From an uncultured Sphingomonadales bacterium (GTDB lineage: Bacteria; Pseudomonadota; Alphaproteobacteria; Sphingomonadales; Sphingomonadaceae): a DNA stretch of 64,000 nucleotides. Below, piece after piece: positions 25,904-33,615 of this stretch. The notes beneath the pieces were generated by a model, which was not told where the DNA came from, ran no database searches, and was given only the letters and a program-made list of their open reading frames with translations. Location: the NCBI GenBank assembly GCA_903832325.1, contig CAILBC010000020.1, positions 62,001 through 126,000 on the forward strand. Reading direction: 5' to 3'. The position numbers were made by a program, and so were the translations under genes. How positions within the stretch are numbered: the stretch's first letter is position 1; each line of letters starts with the position of its first letter.

Positions 25904-27262
25904 TCAGGACCGGTTGCGCGCTTTCAACCAGGCTTTGCCTGCCTTCTGGATGGTCAACAGCGCGGAAAACGGCGAAATCCGGATATTGGCCTTGCCGGTG
26001 CGCCCCAGCGCGTCAATCTGGGCGTAATACCAGTAGATTATGGCAAAACCTTCGATTGCTTTCAGCATTTTCAGCCCGCCAAGGAATGCCAGCCAGGGCG
26101 GCAGCAGGCGCAGCGTGCTTTCCCAGCGGTCCAGCGCGTCCGCACCTGCAAGCAGCTTTGCCGGGCCGGCCGTATCGACACACAGCGGCCGGCCAAGGCC
26201 GATGATGTCCGCCCCGCCTTGCGCCAGTGCCATGGTCATCGCGGCGCGGGTTCGAAAACCGCCCGTAACCATCAACGGCATGGTCAGCGAGGTGCGCATC
26301 GTCCTGGCGAAATCAACGAAATAGGCCTCTCTCGCGGCGGTCGAGGCCGATTTTGGTGGCGCCTCGGGGGCTTCCATGCCGGCCGTGTCCATCATCGCGG
26401 GCTGTTCATACGATCCGCCCGATATTTCGAGCAGATCGACCCCGGCCGCCTGCAACCAGCCTGCCACGATCACGCTGTCTTCAAAAGCAAACCCGCCTTT
26501 CTGGAAATCGGCCGAATTGAGCTTTACCCCGATGGGGAACGCCGGCCCCACCCCTGCCCGCACCCGCGCGACAACCGCCATGAGCATGCGCGCGCGGTTT
26601 TCCAGGCAGCCGCCCCATTGATCGGTGCGCAGATTGGACCGGGGGCTGAGGAACTGCGACAGCAGATAGCCATGCGCGGCATGGATCTGCACGCCGGTAA
26701 AGCCGGTTTCCCTTGCCACTTGCGCAGCCACGCCAAAGCGTTCGATCAGGTCCAGGATTTCCGCCTCGGTCAGCGCGACCGGCAGGCCGAACTGTTTGCC
26801 GGGCAGACCCACCGCGATGGCCGAAGGTGCCTTGGGGTGCGGGTTGACCGTGGCCTGCGTCTGGCGCCCGGCGTGGCTGATCTGCATCCAGATATGCCCG
26901 CCGCCCCGCGTGCCGGCGCGCGCCATCGCACGAAGGCCGGCCAGCGCGGCTTCGTCCTGCGCGCCGGAAATGATCACATTGCCCGGCCGTTCCAGGTGAT
27001 CGCGATCGATCTGCACATTGCCCGTGATCAGCAAGCCCGCGCCGCCATCGGCCCACAGGCCATACAGCCGCTCCAGGTCTGCGGTTGCGCGCCCCTGCGG
27101 ATCGGCCAGCCCCTCGGTCATCGCCGCCTTGGCCAGCCGGTTTGGCAGCACCGCCCCGCACGGCAGGATCAGGCTGTCACCAATATCAGGCGCCGGAATT
27201 TCAGGAGCCAGAATTTCAGGTGCAAGTATTTCAGAAGTTGGAGTCGGCACGGGATCGGTCAT
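25904..27262 (-). CDS. NADH:flavin oxidoreductase, old yellow enzyme family
   Basis: A 452-residue FMN enzyme with a TIM barrel. Family blocks are [53 protein letters not shown] and [13 protein letters not shown], as in OYE-like/2,4-dienoyl-CoA reductase barrels; the C-terminal iron-sulfur domain of dienoyl-CoA reductase is absent. It would reduce activated double bonds using NAD(P)H. The N-terminus before the barrel is a low-complexity linker ([17 protein letters not shown]) produced by a 15-bp tandem repeat and is not family sequence. ATG at 27262 has GGAGCG upstream. Divergent to the unknown exported protein, with two TGATATCA boxes between them. Confidence 0.88.
   Translation of the reverse strand: [452 protein letters not shown]
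27189..27233 (-). repeat. 15-bp in-frame tandem repeat x3 in the OYE-like gene
   Basis: Three 15-bp units (27189-27203, 27204-27218, 27219-27233) with 60-80% identity encode successive EI(L/P)AP segments of the N-terminal linker. Confidence 0.85.
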
Positions 27263-27367
27263 GGGCAGCGCTCCGCAAGGGTCAGATTTCGGGCGCTTCT
27301 GACACTGCAAACGCACGCGCAGCAAGCCATTTGCCGCAAGGCCCGGGAGCCGGCGCGACGGTACCCT

Positions 27368-27391
27368 TTGATATCAATCGGATGATATCAA
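27368..27391. promoter_or_regulatory. Paired TGATATCA palindromes in a divergent promoter region
   Basis: TTGATATCAA (27368-27377) and ATGATATCAA (27382-27391) stand 14 bp apart centre to centre in the 246-bp gap between the OYE-like gene and the exported protein gene. AT-rich palindromes are rare in this sequence, so a shared operator is likely. No regulator gene is adjacent. Confidence 0.45.
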
Positions 27392-27508
27392 CCGGCGCAA
27401 GGCCTGCGCACGACAATCTGCGCCAAAGTGGCGGCCGAGGCCTTGCCAAGCGGGCACAGGGCCGGAATAACCCGGCATGGCAAGCGGACAATCGGCCGGG
27501 GGGGAAAA

Positions 27509-29188
27509 ATGCGATTCCATCGTTTTGTGGCGGCCTGCACCATCGTCGCCCAGATTTCGACTGCTGCGTTTGCCCAGACGACACCGGCCCAAATGACACC
27601 GGCCCAGACGACACCGGCCCCGGCCACCACCACGACAGCCATACCCACACCCGCGGTGGCAATCCCGCCATCGCCAACCCCCGCGCCACCGGCCGAACCC
27701 GGCAAGCAGCCCTCGCTCCACGTGCGCTGCGATGGCCGGCCGCCGCAGATGTCCGATGGCGAGAGCTTTGCGCGGATCCTGGGCGCAGTCACGCTGCTGG
27801 GCATCTTTGCCCCACGCCCCGAAATGGCCGATGCGACCAAGCGCCTGACCGGTGAGGCCGGGATTGCCGCGTGCAGCGAACTGATCGACGGCCCGCACCG
27901 CGACGGCAATGGCCTGCGCCGCCTGCAATTGATCCTCGCGCGCGCCATCCACCATATGGAAACCAAAGATTACAAGGCGGCGCTGGCCGATGTCGACAAG
28001 GCGCGCGCCGAATCCAAAGACCTGAACCTGCTGGGCAATCCCTATTTCGATCAGTCGTTCGGGCTGTCGTTCGATCTGCTGGGCGCGCAGGCCACCTATC
28101 TGCTGGGTGATGCCGCCGGCGCACGCGAAATCGGCCTGCGCACGGCATCGCACAGCCAGTTCGGCTTTTTCCCGATGATCACCGCGGTGATGTTCAGCCA
28201 TGCGCTGCGCACCGCCAGCCCGGCCGAAGATGCCGCGCTGGAGGCGCGCGACCGGATCGCCAAGTACGGGGTGCAGAGCCATGCCATGCGGCTGGATGAC
28301 CAGGGCCGCTTTGCCGAAGCGGGCAAACTGCGAGAGGCGCTGATTGCACTGTTTGCCAATTTCAACAGCGAATCCCCGCTGGCCTGGCTCAGATCGAACG
28401 CCGCGCTCGATTGGGCCATGGCTGGCGACTGGGCGCGCGCCGAGGATCTGGCCACCACCGCGCGCGCCAGCATCGACAAAGGCGATACCGAGGGCAAGCC
28501 CGACCCGAGCCGCGCCGTCGTGATCGAAGTGCTGGATTTCCATGCCGTGCTCAAGGCCGCGCACGAGGGCAAGATTGATGAGGCTCGGCGCCTGTTTTCC
28601 GGCCGTTCCGAATGGACCGCGCCGACTTTTGGCGTGGTTGCGGCCACCACCACGATGCTGCGCAAGGGGGCAAAGCCCGAACAGCTGATCGGCCCGCTGG
28701 CCAAGACCGAAGACGACATGTGGAAAGCGCGCGAAGACAAGAGCAAAGCCCAGTTTTTGCAGAATATCAGCGAGGGCAAGATCGAATGGGGCAACATCAT
28801 GCCCTTTGCCAAAATCGATGAATACGAAAAGACCAGCGGCCGGGTGTGGAAAGGGGAACGCAGCGGGGTGTTGGGCGACAAGCCGGAAAAGAATTCCAAA
28901 TTCTACAAGCTGAACCCGGTCCGGCTCGAACCGATCTATCGCGTGGTGGCGCCGGATTCGCTGCTGCTTGACGCTGCGGTGATTGCCAAGGCCCGCGGGT
29001 TCAAGGGCTTTGTCTATTTCGGATCGCAAGCGATCTGGGCAGACCGGTTTGTCGAATTCGGCAATCCGGGCGATCCCGACATGATCGAACCGTTCTATCT
29101 CGATGCCGATGCGGTGATTGCCGATCTGCGCCAGTTGATCCCCTCACCCGAAGATCTCGCCGCGCGTCAAAAGGCAGTGAAGTCCTGA
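27509..29188 (+). CDS. Large exported protein of unknown function, helical repeats
   Basis: A 559-residue protein with a signal peptide (MRFHRFVAACTIVAQISTAAFA, residue 22), then a Thr/Pro/Ala-rich linker of about 45 residues generated by a 15-bp tandem repeat, then a mainly helical domain. Segments such as ILARAIHHMETKDYKAALADVDKARAES and AMRLDDQGRFAEAGKLREALIALF look like TPR-type helix pairs. I do not recognise the family. CGGGGGGGAAAA precedes the ATG at 27509. Its last codons and stop are duplicated by a 19-bp repeat. It is divergent to the OYE-like gene and convergent with the GST gene. Periplasmic location is inferred from the signal peptide. Confidence 0.75.
   Translation: MRFHRFVAACTIVAQISTAAFAQTTPAQMTPAQTTPAPATTTTAIPTPAVAIPPSPTPAPPAEPGKQPSLHVRCDGRPPQMSDGESFARILGAVTLLGIFAPRPEMADATKRLTGEAGIAACSELIDGPHRDGNGLRRLQLILARAIHHMETKDYKAALADVDKARAESKDLNLLGNPYFDQSFGLSFDLLGAQATYLLGDAAGAREIGLRTASHSQFGFFPMITAVMFSHALRTASPAEDAALEARDRIAKYGVQSHAMRLDDQGRFAEAGKLREALIALFANFNSESPLAWLRSNAALDWAMAGDWARAEDLATTARASIDKGDTEGKPDPSRAVVIEVLDFHAVLKAAHEGKIDEARRLFSGRSEWTAPTFGVVAATTTMLRKGAKPEQLIGPLAKTEDDMWKAREDKSKAQFLQNISEGKIEWGNIMPFAKIDEYEKTSGRVWKGERSGVLGDKPEKNSKFYKLNPVRLEPIYRVVAPDSLLLDAAVIAKARGFKGFVYFGSQAIWADRFVEFGNPGDPDMIEPFYLDADAVIADLRQLIPSPEDLAARQKAVKS
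27572..27616 (+). repeat. 15-bp in-frame tandem repeat x3 after the signal peptide
   Basis: GCCCAGACGACACCG (27572-27586 and 27602-27616) flank GCCCAAATGACACCG; they encode the AQTTP/AQMTP linker of the exported protein. Confidence 0.9.
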
Positions 29189-29206
29189 AAAGGCGGTGAA
29201 ATCCTG
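29169..29206 (+). repeat. 19-bp repeat x2 overlapping a stop codon
   Basis: AAAAGGCAGTGAAGTCCTG followed directly by AAAAGGCGGTGAAATCCTG (17 of 19 identical). The first copy holds the last codons and TGA (29186-29188) of the exported-protein gene; the second is untranslated. Confidence 0.85.
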
Positions 29207-29211
29207 ACCGG

Positions 29212-29856
29212 TCAAGTCGCAACCGCCCAGTCCCTCGGCCCGTCCTGTTGCGCGGCGCGCGCTGCCAGATAGGCAGGGCGCGCCGCCAGCCTTTGCCAAT
29301 AGGCGGCGGTCAAGGGCTCGAACCCGTCATCCAGCTTAAGATTGCGTGCCAGCAACAGCGCGTAACCCACCGAAATATCGGCCCCGGTGAACCGGTCCCC
29401 CAGCAGCCAGTCACGCCCGTCGGCCAGCGCGCGTTCGACATGGCGCAGCCGCACATGGAACCAGCGCGCATAGTCCGCCGCGACCGCATCAAACCCGCGA
29501 TCGGGCTCCAGCCGGGTATAGCGCAGCACCAGCGTCTGCGGAAACGTCAGCGTCGCTTCGCCGAAATGCAGCCAGTTGAGATAGGCGGCGCAGGCGGGAT
29601 CATCCACCGCCACGCCCAGCCGGCCTGGCGCATGGCGCGCGATCAGATATTCCACGATCGCCGCGCTTTCGCTCATCACCGCGTCCCCGTCGATCAGGAA
29701 CGGAATCGTGCCCAGCGGATTGATCTCGAGATAGGCACGATCCAGAAACCGCGGCGGAAACGGCAACAGCTTCAGATCGTAATCCAGCCCGATCTCGTGG
29801 CATGCCCACAGCGCGCGAAACGATCGCGCATCGGCACAATGGTACAGCGTAATCAT
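29212..29856 (-). CDS. Glutathione S-transferase family protein
   Basis: A 214-residue GST. The thioredoxin-like domain starts MITLYHCADARSFRALWACHEIGLDYDLKLLPF; S18 of DARSFRALW is positioned like the catalytic Ser/Cys, and NPLGTIPFLIDGDAVMSESAAIVEYL has the cis-Pro and the E-S glutathione-binding pair. The helical C-terminal domain contains LGDRFTGADISVGYAL, the conserved N-cap box. It probably conjugates or isomerises electrophiles with glutathione; the substrate is unknown. The ATG at 29856 gives the normal family start; the frame is open to 29934. Convergent with the exported-protein gene. Confidence 0.9.
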   Translation of the reverse strand: MITLYHCADARSFRALWACHEIGLDYDLKLLPFPPRFLDRAYLEINPLGTIPFLIDGDAVMSESAAIVEYLIARHAPGRLGVAVDDPACAAYLNWLHFGEATLTFPQTLVLRYTRLEPDRGFDAVAADYARWFHVRLRHVERALADGRDWLLGDRFTGADISVGYALLLARNLKLDDGFEPLTAAYWQRLAARPAYLAARAAQQDGPRDWAVAT

Positions 29857-29942
29857 CGGCGGCCCCGGCTTTCGTGCGAATGGCCATGGCACCTTCCTGC
29901 CACAGCCATTCAACCCGAACAGGCAGCGGGCCACCTGTCAAC

Positions 29943-30007
29943 CCAAGCATTCCGGCCAAGCATTCCGGCCAAGCATTCAGGCCAAGCATTCAGGCTAAGC
30001 GTTCAGG
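29943..30007 (-). repeat. 13-bp tandem repeat x5 downstream of a GNAT gene
   Basis: CCAAGCATTCCGG x2, CCAAGCATTCAGG x2, CTAAGCGTTCAGG, exactly contiguous. On the minus strand each unit reads like CGCTTAGCCTGAA, matching the gene's own end CGCTTTGCCTGA eight bases further in, so the array appears seeded from the coding terminus and stop codon. Confidence 0.92.
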
Positions 30008-30015
30008 AAAATTGG

Positions 30016-30552
30016 TCAGGCAAAGCGTTTTTCCAGCATCACCAGATGCGCGTCGCCTTCAACGCCGTGCGCGACAAAGCCTTTTTCGCGTTCCAGTTCG
30101 ATTGCGGCGTGGTTTTCGCGATCCTCGATCGAGATCACGCGTTTCAGCCCGCGCTGCTGCGCCGCACCGGCGACGACATCGAGCATGGTCCAGCCCACCC
30201 CGCGCCCGCGATAGGCGCCATGGATCGAAATCGCGACTTCGCCGGTATCCATCGCCGCATCGCAGGCCAGCATCGCCGAAGCCACCAGCGCGCCGGTTGC
30301 TTTGTCGTATGCCAGCCAGCTTTCGGTGCGCCAGTGATCGACATGGGTCAGCGATCCGATCTGGTCCGCCCCCACATGCCGCACTGCGGTAAGAAAGCGG
30401 AAACGGCGGTCTTCATCGGTTACCGCGTCGAAAAATTCGCGCAAGGCATCGGCATCTTCGGCATGGGCGGGCCGGACTGCCAAAATCAGCCCGTCGCGGG
30501 TGCCATGTTCGGTGGTCGGGGCCAGTTCGGGCAGAGTGTCGGGCGTGGTCAT
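30016..30552 (-). CDS. GNAT family N-acetyltransferase
   Basis: A 178-residue GNAT protein. Motif A reads VAISIHGAYRGRGVGWTMLDVVAGAA, where RGRGVG is the R/Q-x2-G-x-G/A acetyl-CoA loop; DADALREFFDAVTDEDRRFRF near the N-terminus resembles the GNAT domain of protein lysine acetyltransferases (Pat/YfiQ type), which is often fused to an acyl-CoA synthetase-like domain but stands alone here. It would transfer an acetyl group from acetyl-CoA to an unknown amine or lysine. It is divergent from rpsA, with 369 bp between. Its terminus is followed by a 13-bp x5 array. Confidence 0.85.
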   Translation of the reverse strand: MTTPDTLPELAPTTEHGTRDGLILAVRPAHAEDADALREFFDAVTDEDRRFRFLTAVRHVGADQIGSLTHVDHWRTESWLAYDKATGALVASAMLACDAAMDTGEVAISIHGAYRGRGVGWTMLDVVAGAAQQRGLKRVISIEDRENHAAIELEREKGFVAHGVEGDAHLVMLEKRFA

Positions 30553-30921
30553 GGTGGGATCTCCGGTCAGAACTTTCGGGGTGTTGAGGCCAATTAGGTG
30601 CAGTGCGGCATAAACGCCTTGATCCAGCGCAAGATCGCGGTTGCAAATGCTGCAATCGTGGGTGCATCGGGCGGTAAAGCTTGCGTTTTCGCCGGGTTTC
30701 CACTAGGGGCGCGGTCATTCCGGAGGACGGGCGCGGCGCAAGGGTGCGCAGGCCTGGCAATTCCTCGGGAATACCCGCCACGGCATCCGGCCCGGCGGGT
30801 GGTTCGGCCCTTTTACCCCGCGGGCGAAACAATCGCCATCGAAACCCGATCATGCGCGGACGAAAGACCGGCGGAGACAACCGCCTGGCCGGAAAAACAG
30901 ACCACAGGAAACACCGTACTT
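30553..30921 (+). promoter_or_regulatory. Divergent GNAT/rpsA intergenic region with candidate rpsA promoter
   Basis: 369 bp without a convincing gene, although a frame is open in phase with rpsA. CTTGCG (30680-30685) and CTAGGG (30703-30708), about 17 bp apart, form a plausible housekeeping promoter for rpsA, leaving a leader of about 210 bases. In it ACCCGCC (30773-30779) can pair with GGCGGGT (30794-30800). A long leader would fit S1 autoregulation, but that is inference. Confidence 0.35.
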
Positions 30922-32640
30922 ATGGCATCCAACCCCACGCGCGATGATTTCGCCGCGATGCTCGACGAAACGCTGGGCTCAGCCGCCAATGGCGGTTTTG
31001 AAGGCCGCGTTGTAAAGGGCACCGTTACCGCCATCGAAAACGACAAGGCCGTGATCGATGTCGGCCTCAAGAGCGAAGGCCGCGTGCCCTTGCGCGAATT
31101 CGCCGCCCCCGGCATGCCCCATGGCCTGAGCGTTGGCGACGAAGTTGAAGTCTATGTCGACCGCGTTGAAAATGCCGACGGCGAAGCAATGCTCAGCCGT
31201 GACCGCGCCCGCCGCGAAGCCGCGTGGGACAAGCTGGAAAACGAATTTGGCGAAGGCAAGCGCGTCGAAGGCGTGATCTTTGGCCGCGTGAAGGGCGGCT
31301 TCACCGTCGATCTCGATGGTGCCGTGGCCTTCCTGCCGGGCAGCCAGGTCGATATCCGCCCGGTGCGCGATGTGCAGCCGCTGATGGACATTCCGCAGCC
31401 GTTCCAGATCCTGAAAATGGACCGTCGCCGTGGCAACATCGTCGTGTCGCGCCGCGCGGTGCTGGAAGAAACCCGCGCCGAACAGCGTTCGGGCCTGATC
31501 CAGAACCTGAAGGAAGCGCAGATCATCGACGGCGTGGTCAAGAACATCACCGATTACGGTGCGTTCGTTGATCTGGGGGGCATCGACGGCCTGCTCCATG
31601 TTACCGACATGAGCTACAAGCGCGTCAACCACCCGAGCGAAGTGATCGCCATCGGCGATACCGTGCGCGTGCAGATCATCCGCATCAACCAGGATACGCA
31701 GCGCATTTCGCTGGGCATGAAGCAGCTGGAAAGCGATCCGTGGGAAGGCGTTGCCGCCAAGTACCCGGTTGGCGCAAAGCTGTCGGGCACGGTCACGAAC
31801 ATCACCGAATATGGTGCCTTCGTCGAACTCGAAGCCGGCATCGAAGGCCTGGTCCACGTTTCGGAAATGAGCTGGACCAAAAAGAACGTCCACCCCGGCA
31901 AGATCGTTTCGACCAGCCAGGAAGTCGATGTCATGGTGCTCGAAGTCGACAGCGACAAGCGCCGCATCAGCCTGGGCCTGAAGCAGGCCCAGCAGAACCC
32001 GTGGGAAGGCTTTGCCGAGCGTCACCCGGTCGGTTCGGTTGTCGAAGGCGAAGTCAAGAACGCCACCGAATTCGGCCTGTTCATCGGGCTGGATGGCGAT
32101 GTGGACGGCATGGTGCACATGTCCGACATCGCCTGGGGCATTTCGGGCGAAGACGCGCTGGCGCTGCATCGCAAGGGTGAAGCGGTCAAGGCCGTGGTGC
32201 TCGATGTCGATGTTGACAAGGAACGCATCAGCCTGGGCATGAAGCAGCTTGAAAAGGGCGCCCCTGCCGCAGCCACTGCCGGTGCCCCCGCCGCGGCCGC
32301 TTCGTCCAACGCGCTGCGTCGTGGCGAAGTCACCACCGTGACCGTGCTCGAAGTGCGCGATGGCGGTCTGGAAGTCCAGGCCGGCGAAGACGGTGCAACC
32401 GGCTTCATCAAGCGCAGCGACCTTGGCCGCGACCGCGACGAACAGCGCCCCGACCGTTTCCAGGTCGGCCAGAAGCTGGACGCCATGGTCACCGGTTTCG
32501 ACCGCTCGAAAAAGCCGACGTTCTCGGTCAAGGCGCGTCAGCTGGCCGAAGAAAAGGAAGCCGTGGAACAGTATGGTTCGTCGGATGCCGGCGCATCGCT
32601 GGGCGACATCCTGGGCGCCGCGCTGAAGGCTCAGCGCTGA
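30922..32640 (+). CDS. rpsA: 30S ribosomal protein S1
   Basis: A 572-residue S1. It begins MASNPTRDDFAAMLDE and has six S1/OB domains; the clearest are GVVKNITDYGAFVDLGGIDGLLHVTDMSY, GTVTNITEYGAFVELEAGIEGLVHVSEMSW and GEVKNATEFGLFIGLDGDVDGMVHMSDIAW, each ending in an RISLGMKQ-type strand. An Ala-rich linker near residue 450 precedes the last domain. S1 brings mRNA to the 30S subunit. The frame is open upstream to 30598, but homology fixes the ATG at 30922. Codon use is noticeably more selective than in its neighbours, as for a highly expressed gene. cmk, often upstream, is absent. A strong terminator follows. Confidence 0.97.
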   Translation: MASNPTRDDFAAMLDETLGSAANGGFEGRVVKGTVTAIENDKAVIDVGLKSEGRVPLREFAAPGMPHGLSVGDEVEVYVDRVENADGEAMLSRDRARREAAWDKLENEFGEGKRVEGVIFGRVKGGFTVDLDGAVAFLPGSQVDIRPVRDVQPLMDIPQPFQILKMDRRRGNIVVSRRAVLEETRAEQRSGLIQNLKEAQIIDGVVKNITDYGAFVDLGGIDGLLHVTDMSYKRVNHPSEVIAIGDTVRVQIIRINQDTQRISLGMKQLESDPWEGVAAKYPVGAKLSGTVTNITEYGAFVELEAGIEGLVHVSEMSWTKKNVHPGKIVSTSQEVDVMVLEVDSDKRRISLGLKQAQQNPWEGFAERHPVGSVVEGEVKNATEFGLFIGLDGDVDGMVHMSDIAWGISGEDALALHRKGEAVKAVVLDVDVDKERISLGMKQLEKGAPAAATAGAPAAAASSNALRRGEVTTVTVLEVRDGGLEVQAGEDGATGFIKRSDLGRDRDEQRPDRFQVGQKLDAMVTGFDRSKKPTFSVKARQLAEEKEAVEQYGSSDAGASLGDILGAALKAQR

Positions 32641-32646
32641 TCCCGT

Positions 32647-32666
32647 CCCGGGCCAAACGGCCCGGG
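32647..32666 (+). terminator. Hairpin after rpsA (no T-run)
   Basis: CCCGGGCC-AAAC-GGCCCGGG, a perfect 8-bp stem six bases after the rpsA stop; probably protects the 3' end or assists the terminator 20 bases further on. Confidence 0.55.
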
Positions 32667-32687
32667 CCCGCCTTGAAACACACAATC

Positions 32688-32725
32688 GGCCCGCCTGTCA
32701 TCGCGACAGGTGGGCCTTTTGCTTT
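32688..32725 (+). terminator. Intrinsic terminator of rpsA
   Basis: GGCCCGCCTGTC (32688-32699) pairs with GACAGGTGGGCC (32705-32716) across five bases (12 pairs, one G-U), followed by TTTTGCTTT. Confidence 0.9.
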
Positions 32726-32784
32726 GTCCGGCGCAGTCCGCTAGGATCATCGGCAAAGCCACGCCAAGGACCGATCCCCGCGCC

Positions 32785-33564
32785 ATGCCCCTTATCGTTC
32801 ATCAGTTCGCCTGCCTGTCCGACAATTACGGCTATCTGCTCCATGATCCGGCCAGCGGCGAAACCGCGGCGATCGATACCCCCGATGCCGATGCCTATCT
32901 CGCCGCGGCACAGGCGCAGGGCTGGCAGATCACGCAGATCTGGAACACCCATTGGCACCCCGATCATGCCGGCGGGAACGAGGCGATCAAGGCGCAGACC
33001 GGCGCGCTGGTGGTGGCCCCGGTGGGCGATGCCGGGCGCATTGCCGCGATCGACCGCACGGTAGAGGCCGGCGATACGGTCATGCTGGGCGATTACAGCG
33101 CCATGGTGATCGATGTTGGCGGCCACACCATGGGCCACAACGCCTATTACCTGGCCGATGGCGACTTGGCCTTTGTCGGCGACAGCCTGTTCGCGCTGGG
33201 CTGCGGGCGGATGTTTGAAGGCACCGCACCGCAATTCTGGGCCAGCCTGCAACGGCTGAAGGCGCTGCCGCCAGCCACGCTGATCTATTGCGCGCATGAA
33301 TATACCGCCAGCAATGCGCGGTTTGCACGTTTTGCCGATCCCGAAAACGCCGCGCTGGCCGACTATGTTGCCGAAATCGAGGCCAAACGCGCGCGCGGAG
33401 AACCCACGGTGCCCACCACACTGGGACGCGAACTGGCGACCAACCCCTTCCTTCGCGCCGACGATCCTGCCATGGAGGCGCGATGGGGCCATGCAAACGG
33501 TGGCAATGGTGATGCGGTGGCAACCTTTGCCGCATTGCGTGCCGCGAAAGACAGCTTTCGCTGA
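32785..33564 (+). CDS. gloB: Hydroxyacylglutathione hydrolase (glyoxalase II)
   Basis: A 259-residue metallo-beta-lactamase-fold enzyme of glyoxalase II length. It starts MPLIVHQFACLSDNYGYLLHD; the metal motif is THWHPDHAGG (H56, H58, D60, H61), followed by VGGHTMGHNAYYL, VGDSLFALGCGRMFEGT and CAHEYTASNARFA, which supply the remaining metal and glutathione-site residues. It hydrolyses S-lactoylglutathione to lactate and glutathione in methylglyoxal detoxification. The ATG at 32785 is supported by AAGGA upstream. It stands alone between the rpsA terminator and a LacI-type regulator. Confidence 0.95.
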   Translation: MPLIVHQFACLSDNYGYLLHDPASGETAAIDTPDADAYLAAAQAQGWQITQIWNTHWHPDHAGGNEAIKAQTGALVVAPVGDAGRIAAIDRTVEAGDTVMLGDYSAMVIDVGGHTMGHNAYYLADGDLAFVGDSLFALGCGRMFEGTAPQFWASLQRLKALPPATLIYCAHEYTASNARFARFADPENAALADYVAEIEAKRARGEPTVPTTLGRELATNPFLRADDPAMEARWGHANGGNGDAVATFAALRAAKDSFR

Positions 33565-33615
33565 TCGCCATTGCAAACCGGCCGGGGTGTACAGGAACGG
33601 GAATGAGGAGGCACG

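Noticed and set aside
30598..30921. In-frame extension or small gene upstream of rpsA
   Set aside because: No homology, Arg-rich noise; S1 proteins begin at 30922 by family alignment.
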